A DNA stretch of 64,000 bases from Metellina segmentata (taxonomy: Eukaryota; Arthropoda; Arachnida; Araneae; Tetragnathidae), in contig OX375873.1 of NCBI GenBank assembly GCA_947359465.1, positions 56,453,573 to 56,517,572 of the forward strand, written 5' to 3'. This document shows, one piece after another, positions 48,426-60,605 of the stretch. The position numbers and the translations under genes were made by a program. Below the pieces are notes generated by a model. It worked only from the letters and a program-made list of their open reading frames with translations, searched no databases and had not been told where the DNA came from. Positions within the stretch are counted from its first letter, which is position 1. Each line of letters opens with the position of its first letter.

Positions 48426-49119
48426 ACGATGTCCAATTCAAATCAAAGTTGTGTGTGTGTGAATTTTCATGTCCTCACCACTCACTTAAAAAACCTATGC
48501 GGAACAACGAAATTCGGCATTGGAATCCACCCTCACACAGGAAGAAAGCGGCATTAAGCCAGAAAATTTATGCGACACGAGATTTTAACATTACGGAAAC
48601 TATTTCGGGAAACGTTTTCGGAAAAACCCAGAAAGCGCTCGGGGGTAAAGACATCGCGCAGGAGAAGAGGGGGAAGCAACAAAAACGGAAACCAAATGCC
48701 CAAGCACATCAAAATTAATTTCCGCAGCCGTGCAGTGTGTAATTTATCACTGAAGGTCGAAGTTCATGTGTGCGACATGCTTCGAAGTCAAGACTTTTAA
48801 GGAAGTTAAATGACCACCAGGTTCATAATCGACGCGTAAATGGATTTTTGGCCACAAGAAGAGTAATTAAGCTCCGATTAAGATTGTGCTAAATGCGGTG
48901 TGTAATACGTTGCCCATTTTGCCTCTTTAGAAATGTAAACTCTATCTTTAAAATGTTTATAAAGATTGCTTTTATCGCATATCGTCACTCAAAGTGCAAT
49001 AGGACGTATGTCAAAAATTCCACCTTTTCTTTTATTATTGCTATATCTGGCATTTTGTGATTTCCACCTGGTGGCAAAATCTCAAAGTCATCAGCTGGTC
49101 TCATAAAACTTACAACCGA
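48426..49119. other. No recognised gene
   Basis: Overlapping plus-strand frames at 48449-48800 (76 and 89 codons) are rich in Lys, Arg and Asn without a known domain. Otherwise plain spacer up to Helitron B3. Confidence 0.45.
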
Positions 49120-49465
49120 TTTATATAAATAAAAATGGAGTGTTTGTTTGTACATTGAATATTTTCGACCCATTTCAAGTTTTATATCCGTTTTTGGCAC
49201 CTCTGCTGCCAAATTCGCCTCTTGCGCGATTGATATCTGTCTGTCTGTATGTCTATATGTCTGTTCATCTGTCTGTTTGTATGTTTGTGCCGTATACACG
49301 TCCACACGGTTTATTATAAATTCATGAAACTTTGCATATTATGAGTACTTATCTTCATTTAGTGACTGAATTTGGTTGCGTAAGTCTGTCTTTCCGTCTT
49401 TCTGTTCTATGTTCGATTTTGTATTTGTGTGTTTGTACACGCATCACAGGAATTGATTGTAACGA

Positions 49466-50223
49466 ATTGCTATTTGGTTTACTCCGTAAACCAAATGGGA
49501 ATTCGTAGCCTATTGGATAACAGCCATCACCACGAGCAACGCTCATTGTCAAATGCGGCCAAATTCGAATTGCGAAGATATCCAATCGGCATGACGTCAC
49601 AATCTCTTGCAAAAATATAAATGGTTAATTGAAAAATTATTCATTGAAAAAAAATCAAATGTATAAAATTTCTCTCTGGTGTCAAATTTTCTGCAGATTT
49701 CAAATCCCTTGAAATTTTTAATCTATCTTTAACGATCCTAATTTTACAAAAAAGAACTAAACAATGCAAAAAACAACAAACAGTTTTTTATTTGTTTTTT
49801 TTTTCCTTCGCTGGAATTGTATGAGCGTAGAAAATGGAATATGTTGATATCTCGAAAGCGAAAGTTGGCTTAACGTCACAATCTCTTGCAAAAAATTTTC
49901 AGACATTCAATTAAAAATTATTTATTTAAAGAAAATTATATTCTTATGTATCGATATAATGTGAAATTTTCCGCAGATTTCAAATTTAGAGTCTGTCATG
50001 TCTTTATAGTGTTGCCATTACAAAGGAAACAAGAATACTTAAATTTCCATTAAATTCCTTTAAAAATGTTCTGGATTGAATTTTAAAAATTTGGGCGTGA
50101 TATAAAAATAGCAAAATATTCGGAATACCTGTGTGAAAACTCCACTTATTGTAAGTGCCATAAATTTGTCAGGACAGTCTGTCAAGACAGACACGCAGAC
50201 ACTTCCTTTTATAATAGTAGAGA
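49466..50223 (-). mobile_element. Helitron-like family C, copy C2, inside B3
   Basis: The minus strand starts TCTCTACTATTATAAAAGG after a host A (T at 50224). Shares AAATGCGGCCAAATTCG, ATGACGTCACAATCTCTTGC and the CAGACACGCAGACAC tract with C1. Family B sequence resumes right after it with TTTGATGCTAAAACACC. The left boundary is approximate because B3 seems to have lost about 100 bp there. Confidence 0.6.
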
Positions 50224-50617
50224 TACGTTTGATGCTAAAACACCTGAGTAAATATACTTAAATCCACCATAATTTGGTAGTTCTGGAAAAACTTGAATGT
50301 ATATTGAGTAATACGATTACTTGGATTGCTTTACCAGCACTGCTGATAAAGCAATTATTTTTCCAAAAATCATTTTTTATTATTATATAGAATTTCAGCT
50401 CTGATACTTCATTTATATCGAGTCTTATTTTTGTTCTTTGGGTAAAGTAAACAATTTCCTAATATTTGGGACAGATGATATTTTTCAACGAACGAGAATG
50501 AAATGAAAACTCGTGTTAGTTGATCGCGTACCGTGATATTTTCTTTTTCTTATGCTCTGTATAATTTCGCATTCCTAAATTTTGTGCACTTTTTAGTAGT
50601 AAGTGGCAACTGTGCTA

Positions 50618-52041
50618 CACTGGTGAAATAAATTAAGAAAATTTGCATATTTTATCGAATTTCATGAAAAGAACTGAATTGAATGTAAAACCACTGCCTC
50701 TAGACAAAAATGCAAATCTTGTACGTCAAATACGTAAGCGTACACGTGTGTGTAGACGGAGCCTGTAGAGAAACAGGCTTTATAAACGCGCGTAAGTTAA
50801 GACACATTTCGTTCGCTAGCACACCTCAACGAATTTCTTGGTGTTATTTTGCAGCAATCGGTTAATTTAAAATTGTAACAGTAAAAATGAGTAACCACCA
50901 ACGTTTAGATGATGGAATGAGGTGGCGAATTGTAGGGAGGCTAGAAGCAGGCCAATCACAAGTCCAAATTTGTAGAGATTTCAATTTAACGCAAAGCGTC
51001 GTGTTTAACTTATGGAAACAGTTCCAAGATACTGGATCCATCGAGAGAAAGCCTGGGCAAGGTCGTCCAAGAGCCACGACGGCCAGAGAAGATAGTCATT
51101 TGTCGATTATAGCGAGGCGTAACAGGAATGCTACAGCTTCTCAGCCCTCTCGTGACTTGTATGCAGCCACAGGAACCCGTGTATCAAGGGTGACTGTTTC
51201 CAAAAGACTTCATGAGAGAGGGTTGTTCGCAAGAAGACCTGCTGTTTGCGTCCTGCTCATTTCTACGGACAGGAGAATCCGTTTATCATGGTGTAGACAG
51301 CATAGAGATTGGAGAATGGATCAATGGGCGATCGTTCTCTTCACTGATGAGTCACCAGGGACCCGCTACCTACCCTCCAATGTCCGCGAAATCGACCATT
51401 ATGGCGGAGGAGGTTTAATGGTCTGGGCAGGCATCATGTTGGATGGCGACACACATCTCCATGTCTTTGAAAGAGGCAATGTGACTGGTGTGAGATATAT
51501 TGGGATGAGGTCTTGGAGCCCTATGTTCGCCTTTTCAGGGGCCCAGTTGGCCCTGAGTTCATTTTAATGGACGATAACGCGAGGCCACATAGAGCTCTTC
51601 TGGTCGACGAATTTCTAGAGAGTGAGGATATTCGCTCTGGGGAGGGCAATTGCAACTCACAACCCCCTCCGAGAACCATCCAGGGAATGAAAACAGCGGT
51701 TCTGAACGAGTGGGACCAATTGCCACAGGAAATGATAAACTGCCTTATTTCAAGTATGAAATCACGCTGCGAGACCTGTATATCTGTAAGAGGGGACCAT
51801 ACCCCCTATTAACCCATCTATTAACCCCTTTTTTTTTGTTTTTATTCTGCAACCGCTGTTTCATACCTTCCTACTCCAACGAGTGTTACGCACGATCATG
51901 CGTGTGTATTACAATTATTGAATGGCTATTTGTTTTGTATTGTATCAATGTATGTACATATCAAATTTCATTAAAATCGGTATAGTAGTTCTAGAGATAA
52001 TCGAATAAGCCTGGAAATTCTCTTAATTTCTTACACCAGTG
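50618..52041 (+). mobile_element. Tc1-like transposon with TA target duplication, inside B3
   Basis: Left end CACTGGTGAAATAAATTAAG; right end in reverse complement CACTGGTGTAAGAAATTAAG; both continue into AGAATTT/AAAATTT. TA flanks at 50616-50617 and 52042-52043. Intact B2 reads AACTGTGCGAGATCAAGAG at this site, so removing the element rejoins family B sequence exactly. 1424 bp with a decayed transposase. Confidence 0.93.
50887..51812 (+). pseudogene. Tc1-like transposase, frameshifted and deleted
   Basis: The ATG at 50887 opens MSNHQRLDDGMRWRIVGRLE, then a paired helix-turn-helix DNA-binding region (QSQVQICRDFNLTQSVV; GRPRATT linker; VSRVTVSKRLHERGL). LFTDES holds the first catalytic Asp, followed at once by PGTRYLPSN, so about 20 residues are deleted. 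Near 51500 the frame shifts; the new frame has LEPYVRLFRGPVGPEFILMD and DNARPH with the second Asp. After FLESEDIR the block with SPDLNPIEHVW and the catalytic Glu is missing, replaced by GEGNCNSQ, then PPPRTIQGMK to a stop at 51812. It cannot be an active enzyme. Confidence 0.9.
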
Positions 52042-52187
52042 TAGATCAAGAAATAAAAAAGGAATCACGAATTAATATCATTAACCACTTTTTTCCAAAC
52101 TTTTATTTTGTTCTATTTCGCTGGTTTTCTTTTACAACTTTTACTTTATTACAACAAAAAACAAAATACAACTCTTTTTTTTTTAAA

Positions 52188-52838
52188 TCTATATATATAA
52201 TTCTCTTACGTGGCACGCAAAAAAGACGTTATTTGTTTTCGCGTTTTGGCAACATTGTACGATTCTTTGTTTATCCCAAAGCCTCGCGCTTCAATTGAAA
52301 TTATAGCGTTATCGGATGAAATTTTATTGAAAAACAATAAATTTTGGTCGAGCTGTTGCAGTATATAATAGAAATCAAAGAAAACGGAGGATCTTTTCAG
52401 GGTCATTTAAAAAAAAGGTCCGTTTCGGGGCAAACTATTATAGTTCAACAAGATGCTTGCATTACAACTTTCGACAACAAACTCAATGAAAAAGCTTGGG
52501 TGGCTCGAGTGCTGGGTAAATGTACACACAACCAACATGCTGGGTTTTCAATTTCCAAATCAACGCTCACATTTCGAGTCAAAATTTGCTCAAAGTTTCC
52601 ATTTGAATTCTGATTCCAGAGGTACTGTAAATATCTTTTCTGAAAAACAGCATAAAATTTAGATTTGAAAAATATTTTTTTGGAATATTATATTTTGTTA
52701 ACAATTCCTTCTGCTAGGACACATGTCTTCATTGATGCGAGTGAAGCGAGCATAGGTTCGCGCAACGAACCAATGAGGATTGCTTCGCAATCCTCTGGGG
52801 GTTGGCGAGCGTTAGCGAGCAGGGGGCGGGCCCCCTAG
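52188..52838 (+). mobile_element. Helitron-like family D, copy D1, inside B3
   Basis: Starts TCTATATATATAATTCTCTT after AAA and ends AGGGGGCGGGCCCCCTAG before T; the GGGGGC/GCCCCC hairpin abuts CTAG. Copy B2 near 58155 shows the unoccupied site (TTTTAAA joined to TATTTATTATTTT), proving insertion between A and T without target duplication. 651 bp, noncoding; GTTGGCGAGCGTTAGCGAGC precedes the hairpin. Confidence 0.93.
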
Positions 52839-53422
52839 TATTTATTATTTTAATAAATATTTAATTCTTATAAAGCACATTTTAAGCGCAAGTATGATGT
52901 TATTGACAGAATAATAATGTTTAAAAAATCCAAATTAGAACTTTTCAAACATTAAAAAAGTCTTTGTCATAATGACAGGAGAAGATGGCTAAATTCGACA
53001 ATGTCGAAGGTCTGATGCAAGAGTGCCACAAGTAAAAACGAAAAAAAAAAGAGTGCGAGAGCACTCGCCTTAAATAATCAATTTTATTAATTGAGTTGAA
53101 CATGAAAAGAAATTAAGAAAAAAATTCCATATCTCCCTCAAAATCATCTTTGGCAGTAGTAACCTTAGGGTCACCTTTCGTCATGTTGTATCTTTCTCAT
53201 ACAGCAAGATTGCGATGTATGAAACTATATTACATGAATGGATATGCATGTGTTGGATTTGTGTCCAAAGTAAGTTGTAGAAATTATACAGATGGCGAAA
53301 GATGTTAAATATTTTATTCAACCAAAGACATAAGTCATTATATTGTACATTATATTAGTTTGATCATCTCTTTAGTCTAGAGTAAACCAATTCAAACCGA
53401 GTAAGGTCGGGAATTTGGCTAG

Positions 53423-55033
53423 TGGTATATAATAATAGTATAAAATCGCACACATAAGGAAAACGATTTGTTTTTTTGCTCTCCTGAAAAATGCAGATTT
53501 TAGACATATGAATTTTTGCACTTTGAGAGACGATATGCTTTTTAGTGATTTAAACACTCAAAATTAAAAATGAACATTTCACTAAATACCGTAAATCTAT
53601 TTCTATTAATACAAAATACATCCCTGAATATAAAAACTATTATCTATCCAAGATGCATACTTCTTTACAAAACTAAGCTTAGAAAACACTATTAAGCAAA
53701 AATGTCATTATTAATTCTGTTTTTCAATGTTGTAAAAGGCATTCAATTTATTAAGGTTTTTCGATCAAAATATGTTTTATTCTTATACAATCAAAAAGAC
53801 AATGATGGTTTCTTTAGTGGAGGGTTTTAGATCATATTTTATTTGAATTCATATTAATTTTATGGTTGACCTTTTCATACAACAAAATGGACGAGATATC
53901 CAAAAATGATACTGGAACACAGGCCTCTTGAAAAAATATAAAAAGAAATCTTTAATTTTTTAAAGAAGCTTTAATTTTTGTACCAGCCGTATTTAGGAAT
54001 CATTTATTTAAGTTTCCTAATATACACTAGGATATTTTGTAGAGTTCTGTAAGAGTAAAGAAGATTTTAAAAATGCATGATATTTGCAAACATATAGTTT
54101 TTTTTCCAGATAAAAGTTATTTTGTCTACTATAACAAGTAAATTGTTACCAAAAGCTCACTTAAAATGAACCATCACCCAGCTAAATAAATTGAAAATTA
54201 ACATTCATTTTATAAACATTTTTCAACATAACATTCGTGTTGTTAACAAAATTTCACGCAGTTTCTTGCAAAAATTTAATGCTGACAAAAACTTTTTATG
54301 GATTACTTTGAGTGTTCCTTTCAATAGATTCTCAAGTGTTCCTAGAGTTTTTCCCCCAGCTTTGCCATGATGTAGTGTGCTCGAAATAAGAGATTAGAGA
54401 GAATAGCGCTATTTTTTCTTTGCCTATCTTCAAACATTAGCACATTTTCTTTCCTCCCTAGTTGATTTAAAAGCAGATTCTAAATATAACTACTACTATA
54501 ATATATCAAAATATTTAAAAACTGGAAATTTTTAAAATCTGTATATAATTTCTATGAAAATATATTATAAATATATTATTTATTTTTTCAAGTTACAAAA
54601 AAAAATATGTATACAGCTGCTTATTAGCATATATGCAAGCTAAAAGTAGCAGTATGTTCGGTAAATAATAGAATGTTCTAAATCGTAAATGGCTCGTGAT
54701 GTAGTAAAATTGAAAATATTTCGTTTACATGCAAAAAAAAAATGTTGTTTTAAAAATGATAGATGCTTCAAAATGAAATTTAAAATGTGAAGGTATGTAG
54801 GTCAATCAACGATACCGTATGTGAAAGTTCCGAGCACAATATCACGTAATTTTGAGCCAGGTCAGACGAAGATTTAAAATGTGAGAAATAAAAAGAGTAA
54901 AAGATCTTAATTATATATTACAAGTTCATATGCATGAATTTAAAGTACTACAAAATTATGAAATCCTGAACATATATACGGAATGAAAAATGTTTCGAAA
55001 ACTTTTAGAAAGTAACAAAGACACTTAAATACA
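53423..55033. other. No recognised feature
   Basis: 1.6 kb of AT-rich spacer between Helitrons B3 and A3. No repeats or credible frames seen. Confidence 0.5.
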
Positions 55034-55528
55034 CTAGAGGGCCCCGACCCCTGCTCACTTACTCTCACCAACCCCCGGTGATTGCTACGCAATTCCATTT
55101 GGTTTGCTTCGAAAACCAACACTCCTTTCACAGATCCGATTTGGTTTGTTGCGCAAACTTACGTTAACCATTCCTTTCGCAGGATCAATTTCCTTCGACG
55201 ACGAAACTATCTTAATAATTCGGTCCATGACGTCACAGTAAGGGCTTCGCCCCCTGCTCTCTAACGCTCGCCATCAAAAATTTGTATGTGTTTTGCTCTC
55301 TCGCGGTAGAAATTTCGCTCTTTCAACTTTGACACTTAATAAACTTTGAACTAATAGTCGCATCGGAAAAAAAAATTTTCTTCGTCATGTTGCCTGGACA
55401 ATTTTGAACAAACCTTGTTAATTAGGTAATTTTCTTATCCCTACTTGATTATGAAACCGCCTAAGAATCGAGTGAAAAATCGAGTTTTCAATCCTGCGGC
55501 GGTGGCGGTAACATTTTTTAAATATAGA
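55034..55528 (-). mobile_element. Helitron family A, short copy A3
   Basis: The minus strand starts TCTATATTTAAAAAATGTTA with a host A (T at 55529) and ends GGGGTCGGGGCCCTCTAG before a host T. It has 5' and 3' blocks of A1 but lacks its 185-bp repeats and centre: a 495-bp deletion derivative. The doubled 3' block with its first hairpin (GGGGGCGAAGCCCTTAC) is kept. Confidence 0.85.
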
Positions 55529-55663
55529 TAGATAGGTTAGTGACGATCACAATACATAGGAAACTCCCCCTCCCCCCAATAATAGATTTATTATTTAAAT
55601 GCAATTTTATGCATAATTCCAAAGTTGATGAACAGTTAAAAGTTGGATTAAGGTAAGCAGATA

Positions 55664-55977
55664 ATTTAATTTACGTTGCACTGGAGCAACACAACGGGCC
55701 AGTGGTGATGATCTGGGATCAATTCTGAAGGAAAAAAGTCCGTGGACAACACTTTATAATTTTGAACCATGGTCATATGACTAAGACTATACTTGAGCTG
55801 GCACTCCACTCTACAAACTTCCACACAATGCCAACGTGAACACATTTGAGGCCAAGACTGGCATGACGTGCGACATACGTTGCACGACAAACACAACGGT
55901 TATTGGTTGAATTGAATTTCGAATTCGCAAACCTCTTGTTGCATCTGTAACTCTACCAACTGGGCTTTTGCGGCCCT
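55664..55977 (-). repeat. tRNA-derived SINE (family 1), near full length
   Basis: Tail TTAATTTACGTTGCACTGGA; body CTTGAGCTGGCACTCCACTC; head with GAATTTCGAATTCGCAAAC, then TCTACCAACTGGGC and GCGGCCCT. The head half, TACCAACTGGGC, is the reverse complement of a tRNA D-arm/A-box region. Confidence 0.85.
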
Positions 55978-56747
55978 AAAGGATGGAATGAACAACGGTT
56001 TTCTAAGTGGAACCTATAATAATGGTGAAAAAAAGTGTTTTTTTTTTTTTTTTTCCCAGCAACTAATATCTAGCAATATGAACTTAATATAGTGGTTTAC
56101 AAATGAAACACACTGTCAAAATACATAGTTCTGAGAAAACCAAGGGGAAATAATTTTCAACCCTTAGTTGAACTTTCGAAGGGTGTTTACTCGAGTAAAG
56201 AAATCAAAACTTCATGCAAAAAAATATGACTAAGACTTTTACATAACAAAAAAAGTTTCGTTTGAATTTAAGCTGAAAACATGAATCTAAACATGATACC
56301 AAGAACTTATCATTTGAAACCAAAGATAAGATATAAAAGAAGCGAACTTCTCGAAGATAAAACAGATAGAAGGAAGTTGATACCAAAGATAAAACAGGTA
56401 AAAACAGTGATGACTTGACAGATGCCGGAACAAAATGAAAACAAAACAAATCTGCACGTGATCTGAAACTCAAGGTGTCGATGATGGCATGTTTGTATCG
56501 GTTCGAAATAGTATACTTGATTTCAGATATGGGACTTCATTATATTGCTAAAGCTAACACGTAAGAACTCGTCACTACAATAAAACTCTTCAGCAGTCTG
56601 GTTACTGAAGGCAATCAGAAATATGGAGGATAAAAATCAGGACATAAAAGCTAATGTAAGCAAAGTTGATTCAGGGTCAAACCATACCGAATGACCTTTC
56701 TCATCCTCAAATGGGAATGGTACGAAATTGAAGTAGGTAAGTAGGTA
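55978..56747. other. Spacer with a T-run
   Basis: A run of about 20 T at 56036-56054; otherwise unremarkable. The 89-codon minus-strand frame at 56204-56473 has no recognisable domain. Confidence 0.5.
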
Positions 56748-57043
56748 GTTAATTTCCGTCACACAGGAGTAACATAACGGGCTATTGGCGATGGTTCGGA
56801 ATCAATCTTAAATGAAAGATCCGAAGACATCTCGTTATTTCGAACCAGATGACAAGGTCAAAACCTGAGCTGGCACCCCACTCTCCAAACTTCTACACCG
56901 TGCCAACGTGGAGATATTTGAGACGACAGCTTTAATGTGCTCCAACCCTCCTTTACACGACGGTTGTTGGTAGTGTCAAATCTAGAACCCGCAACCTTCC
57001 AGTTGCTAATCCGCGATTCTACCAACTGGGCTACCGTAGCCCC
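56748..57043 (-). repeat. tRNA-derived SINE (family 1), near full length
   Basis: Same layout as the previous copy: TTAATTTCCGTCACACAGGA, CCTGAGCTGGCACCCCACTC, CACGACGGTTGTTGG, degraded B box (TCTAGAACCCGCAAC), then TCTACCAACTGGGCTACCG. The two copies lie in the same orientation 770 bp apart. Confidence 0.85.
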
Positions 57044-57268
57044 TAGACGTTCAGAACCTAACTGTGGTTACATGACCGAAATATCGTTTTTCATATGAAT
57101 TTTTGGAAATAAAAATAAATACAAGTAAAAGCAAACGATAAGTTGTCCTATAAATACATTTAGACATATGCATTTAATTTAGAGTATGAAATCAATTTAT
57201 TGAATTCGTATGCCTATATTAATTTCGATTGATATAAGATATGAAATGTGAGTAACGGCACATTGTTA

Positions 57269-58943
57269 TCTATATAAATAAGAATGGAGTGTTTGTACAT
57301 TCAATATTTTCGACCCATTTCAAGTTTTCTATCCGTTTTGGACCCTTCTGAGGCCGAATCCAACTTTTTCTCGTTTGGTGTCTGTCTGTCTGTCTGTCTG
57401 TCTGTATGTTGTGCCCTATACACGTCCACGCGGTTTAAGATATTTTCATAAAAATTTGCATACAGTGAGTACTTATCTTCATTTAGTGAGTGGCATTGGT
57501 TGCGAAAGTCTGTCTGTCCGTCTTTCTGTTCTATGCTCGATTTTGTGTTTGTGTGTTTGTGTAGACATCACATGAAATGTATTCCAGATATTTGATTGCA
57601 TTGTATTTTATTTTATACATTATCTAATAGTTTAGTGAATGCAATATTAAACATTTCTTTATTGTCATATTTAGTTGAGTTTCATGCTAAAACACCTGAG
57701 TAAGTATACTTAAATCAACCATAATTTGGTAGTTTTGGAAAAATTGGAATGTCTTTTGAATATTACGATTACTTCGTTTGCTTTACCAGTACTGCTGAAA
57801 AAGTAATTATTCTTCAAAAAATTATAATTTTTTTTTATGGAATTTCATCTCTGATACTTCATTTATTTCGAGTCTTATTTTTATTCTTTGCGCAATGAAA
57901 ACGATTTCTGAATATTTGGGACAGACGATATTTTTCAATGAAACGAGAATGAACAAGATAGCGCGAGCAGTGATATTTTTTCTGGTTCTTTCGCTCTGAA
58001 TTAATTTCACATTTCTAAATTTTGTACACTTTTAGTTGTAAGTTGTGGCAACTGTGCGAGATCAAGAGATAAAATTGAATCACAAATTAATATCTTTAGA
58101 ACAATTTTTTGCGACATCTTTTATTTTGTTTTACTTTGCTGTTTCCTGTTTTAAATATTTATTATTTTAATAAATGTGTTTTCCTTCTCATCACACGCAA
58201 CAGCATCACAAAGTATTAGACTTAAAAATGTTAGGTAAGTCAGTAAAAATTTTCAGTAAATTTTAAGTGTAGTTATGCCATTATTGAAAGAATAATGCCG
58301 TTATTTAAAGAATAATGCCGTTATTTAAAGAATAATGCCGCTATTTAAAGAATAATGCCGTTATTGAAGGAATAATGCCGTTATTGAAAGAATAATGCCG
58401 TTATTGAAAGAATAATGCCGTTATTGAAATAATAATAATGTTTAAAAATCCGACTAGAACTTTTTCCAACATTAAAAAATTCGTTGTAATAATGACAGGA
58501 GAAGATTACAAAATTTCACAATGTCGCATACCGGAGGCAAGAGTGCCACAAGTAAAAAAAAATATTGTTTTGTTGACTGAGTGCGAGAGCACTCGCCGTA
58601 AATCGTAATTTTAATTAATTGAGTTGAACATGAAAAGAACTTAAGAAAGGGAATTCCAAATCTCCCTCAAAATCGTCTTTTATAGTAGTCACCTTAGTAT
58701 CACCTTTCGTCATTTTGTAGCTTTGTCATACAGCAATTGTGCGATGTATGTGAAATGTATTACAGGAATGGATATGCATGTATAGGATTTGTGTCCAAAG
58801 TAAGTTGTAGAAAATATAAAGACGGCGAAAGGTGTTAAAATAAATTTTTATTCTACAAAAAACGTAAGTCATTATATATTTTAATTATCTCTTCAATCTA
58901 GAGTAAACCAATTCAAACCGAGTAAGGTCGGGTATTTTGCTAG
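57269..58943 (+). mobile_element. Helitron-like family B, intact copy B2
   Basis: Starts TCTATATAAATAAGAATGGA after a host A (57268) and ends CCGAGTAAGGTCGGG, TATTTTG, CTAG before T (58944). 1675 bp, uninterrupted, the reference for family B. It contains the GTCTGTCTG tract (57375-57410), eight minisatellite units and the hairpin GAGTGCGAGAGCACTC (58580). No Rep/helicase gene, so it depends on an autonomous partner elsewhere. Confidence 0.88.
58281..58440. repeat. 20-bp minisatellite, 8 units (in Helitron B2)
   Basis: Eight units of TTATTTAAAGAATAATGCCG, with TTTAAAG and TTGAAAG variants segregating in blocks. The same motif as 44431-44670 on the opposite strand. Confidence 0.96.
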
Positions 58944-60605
58944 TTAGTAGATAAAAGCTATTCAGAAATTTCAGCGTATATGCTATACGCGGGTCTGTAG
59001 TATTTATAATTTAACAAACCAACGAATTATATGTATCGTGAACCAAAAAATATCAACAAGATCTGACTTGAACCATATTATCGAACGCTATCCAACTAAA
59101 ATTAAATTATTTCCTAGTTTTATGCTTTAGTAAAGGAAAAAATTAGTGCAGATATCTGAATTCATGGATGTGTGTGTCTGAATCATTCAATCAGTTTGTT
59201 TCAAAAGATATTTTATAGCTATATAGTATAATGTACCTTTTTGAATCTATAAATTAATGAATCTTACTATTCGATCAAAAGTGATAATTTCTCTTAGAAA
59301 AGTTGTGCTTAGCATTCACATGTTTTTTTCCATGGTTGAATAAAACATACTATAGAAATAGATAAGAGGATATAATTTAAACAAATCATCACTATCAAAA
59401 TGTTTCTTATATGCTTAAATTCTGCATATTATGACTTACAAAATCTTAGAAAGATCTAACAGTCAATTTCATGATCCTTTATAAATTTGCTAAGAAATCC
59501 TAACTTTCTGCTTTTAATTAATAACTTTTTCTTGCATAAAAAAGAATACCATTAAAACACATGCCAAAAATAAGTTACTACGTTCCCTAAATAAATTAAA
59601 GAACACATCTTCAACTTTTACAAAATAGATCACAGAACCCATTTAACACTTCATTACCTTTATGAGCTCTTTGTTTTTTTTGTACATGAACAGATGTTCA
59701 CAACTTAATCCCTACAAAATATGATGACATTCCATTTCTTTAAAAGACGTATTTTAATCGATAGCTGCCGGCGCCACATGGCACTTAATATACATCAAGA
59801 ATTCTAATTTAGAGAGTTCCAGCACCCACTTGAATTTAATTATATGGATGTCTTTAATGTACAAGTAAATAAAGCTTGATGTTGGGAGATGATATAATTT
59901 CACTTAGCTTTCGCAAATAAATATTACATAGAGCAGTTCAATACGACTAAAATAGAAAGATCTAATTTTACTAGACACAAAAATATTTTTAGGTAGCTAC
60001 TTAAATCTCGACTTAGCTACATCCAATTAAATGGTATTTTCGTTAATGCAACTACAGTGACAACAGCTTTATTGGATAACAACAAAGAACAATAAAATAA
60101 AGAGTGAACATAAACAGAGCAATTTCTTATTATGAAACGTAATTCGTTTTGCTGCAAAGTTATGTAAAATAAGATAGCAAAAGGTCAGAAGCGTAATTGG
60201 ATGATGACAATTGTCTGAGCTTAGCTCAGAGATTATTTATATTTAATCCATCTATTTTCAGCTACAAAACGCATACACTCAAACCTGTTTTTGTGCGGTA
60301 GATATGGACCGCATAAAAGAAAACGCATAAAAAAATCTTCCAAAACTTCATGAGCAGCTATATAAAATATTTTTTGCAATAAATTTAAAAAGTATTTTTT
60401 TATACGGTGAATAGGGACCGCATAAAAAAAGTCTCACGTAGAAAATAACTCAAAACTTTTCGAAGTAACTAAAAATTGCTTTTTTAAAAGAAATCAAGAC
60501 ACGAAGCTTGGTAACTACTTTGAATCTCGTCAGACTTTTAAAAATCTCATTTAGAAATATCGCTTAGAAAATACACATGCGAACATTTTTAAATATTTTA
60601 TTGGA
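58944..60605. other. No gene; small repeat pair near 60.3-60.45 kb
   Basis: AT-rich spacer. GTGCGGTAGATATGGACCGC, then ATAAAA (about 60296) and TACGGTGAATAGGGACCGCA, then TAAAA (about 60403) are related blocks, perhaps part of a small MITE. The rest is unremarkable. Confidence 0.45.

Larger units (their letters stand above)
49120..53422 (+). mobile_element. Helitron-like family B, copy B3, interrupted three times
   Basis: Begins TTTATATAAATAAAAATGGA (TC mutated to TT) and ends CCGAGTAAGGTCGGG, AATTTGG, CTAG before T. Family B sequence occurs in order at 49120-49465, 50224-50617, 52042-52187 and 52839-53422. Between these lie Helitron C2, a Tc1 transposon and Helitron D1. Only about one unit of the 20-bp minisatellite is present (near 52900). 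Noncoding. Confidence 0.85.

Noticed and set aside
48449..48800. Basic 76- and 89-codon frames
   Set aside because: Lys/Arg/Asn-rich without domain or relatives I know; no start context or splice evidence.
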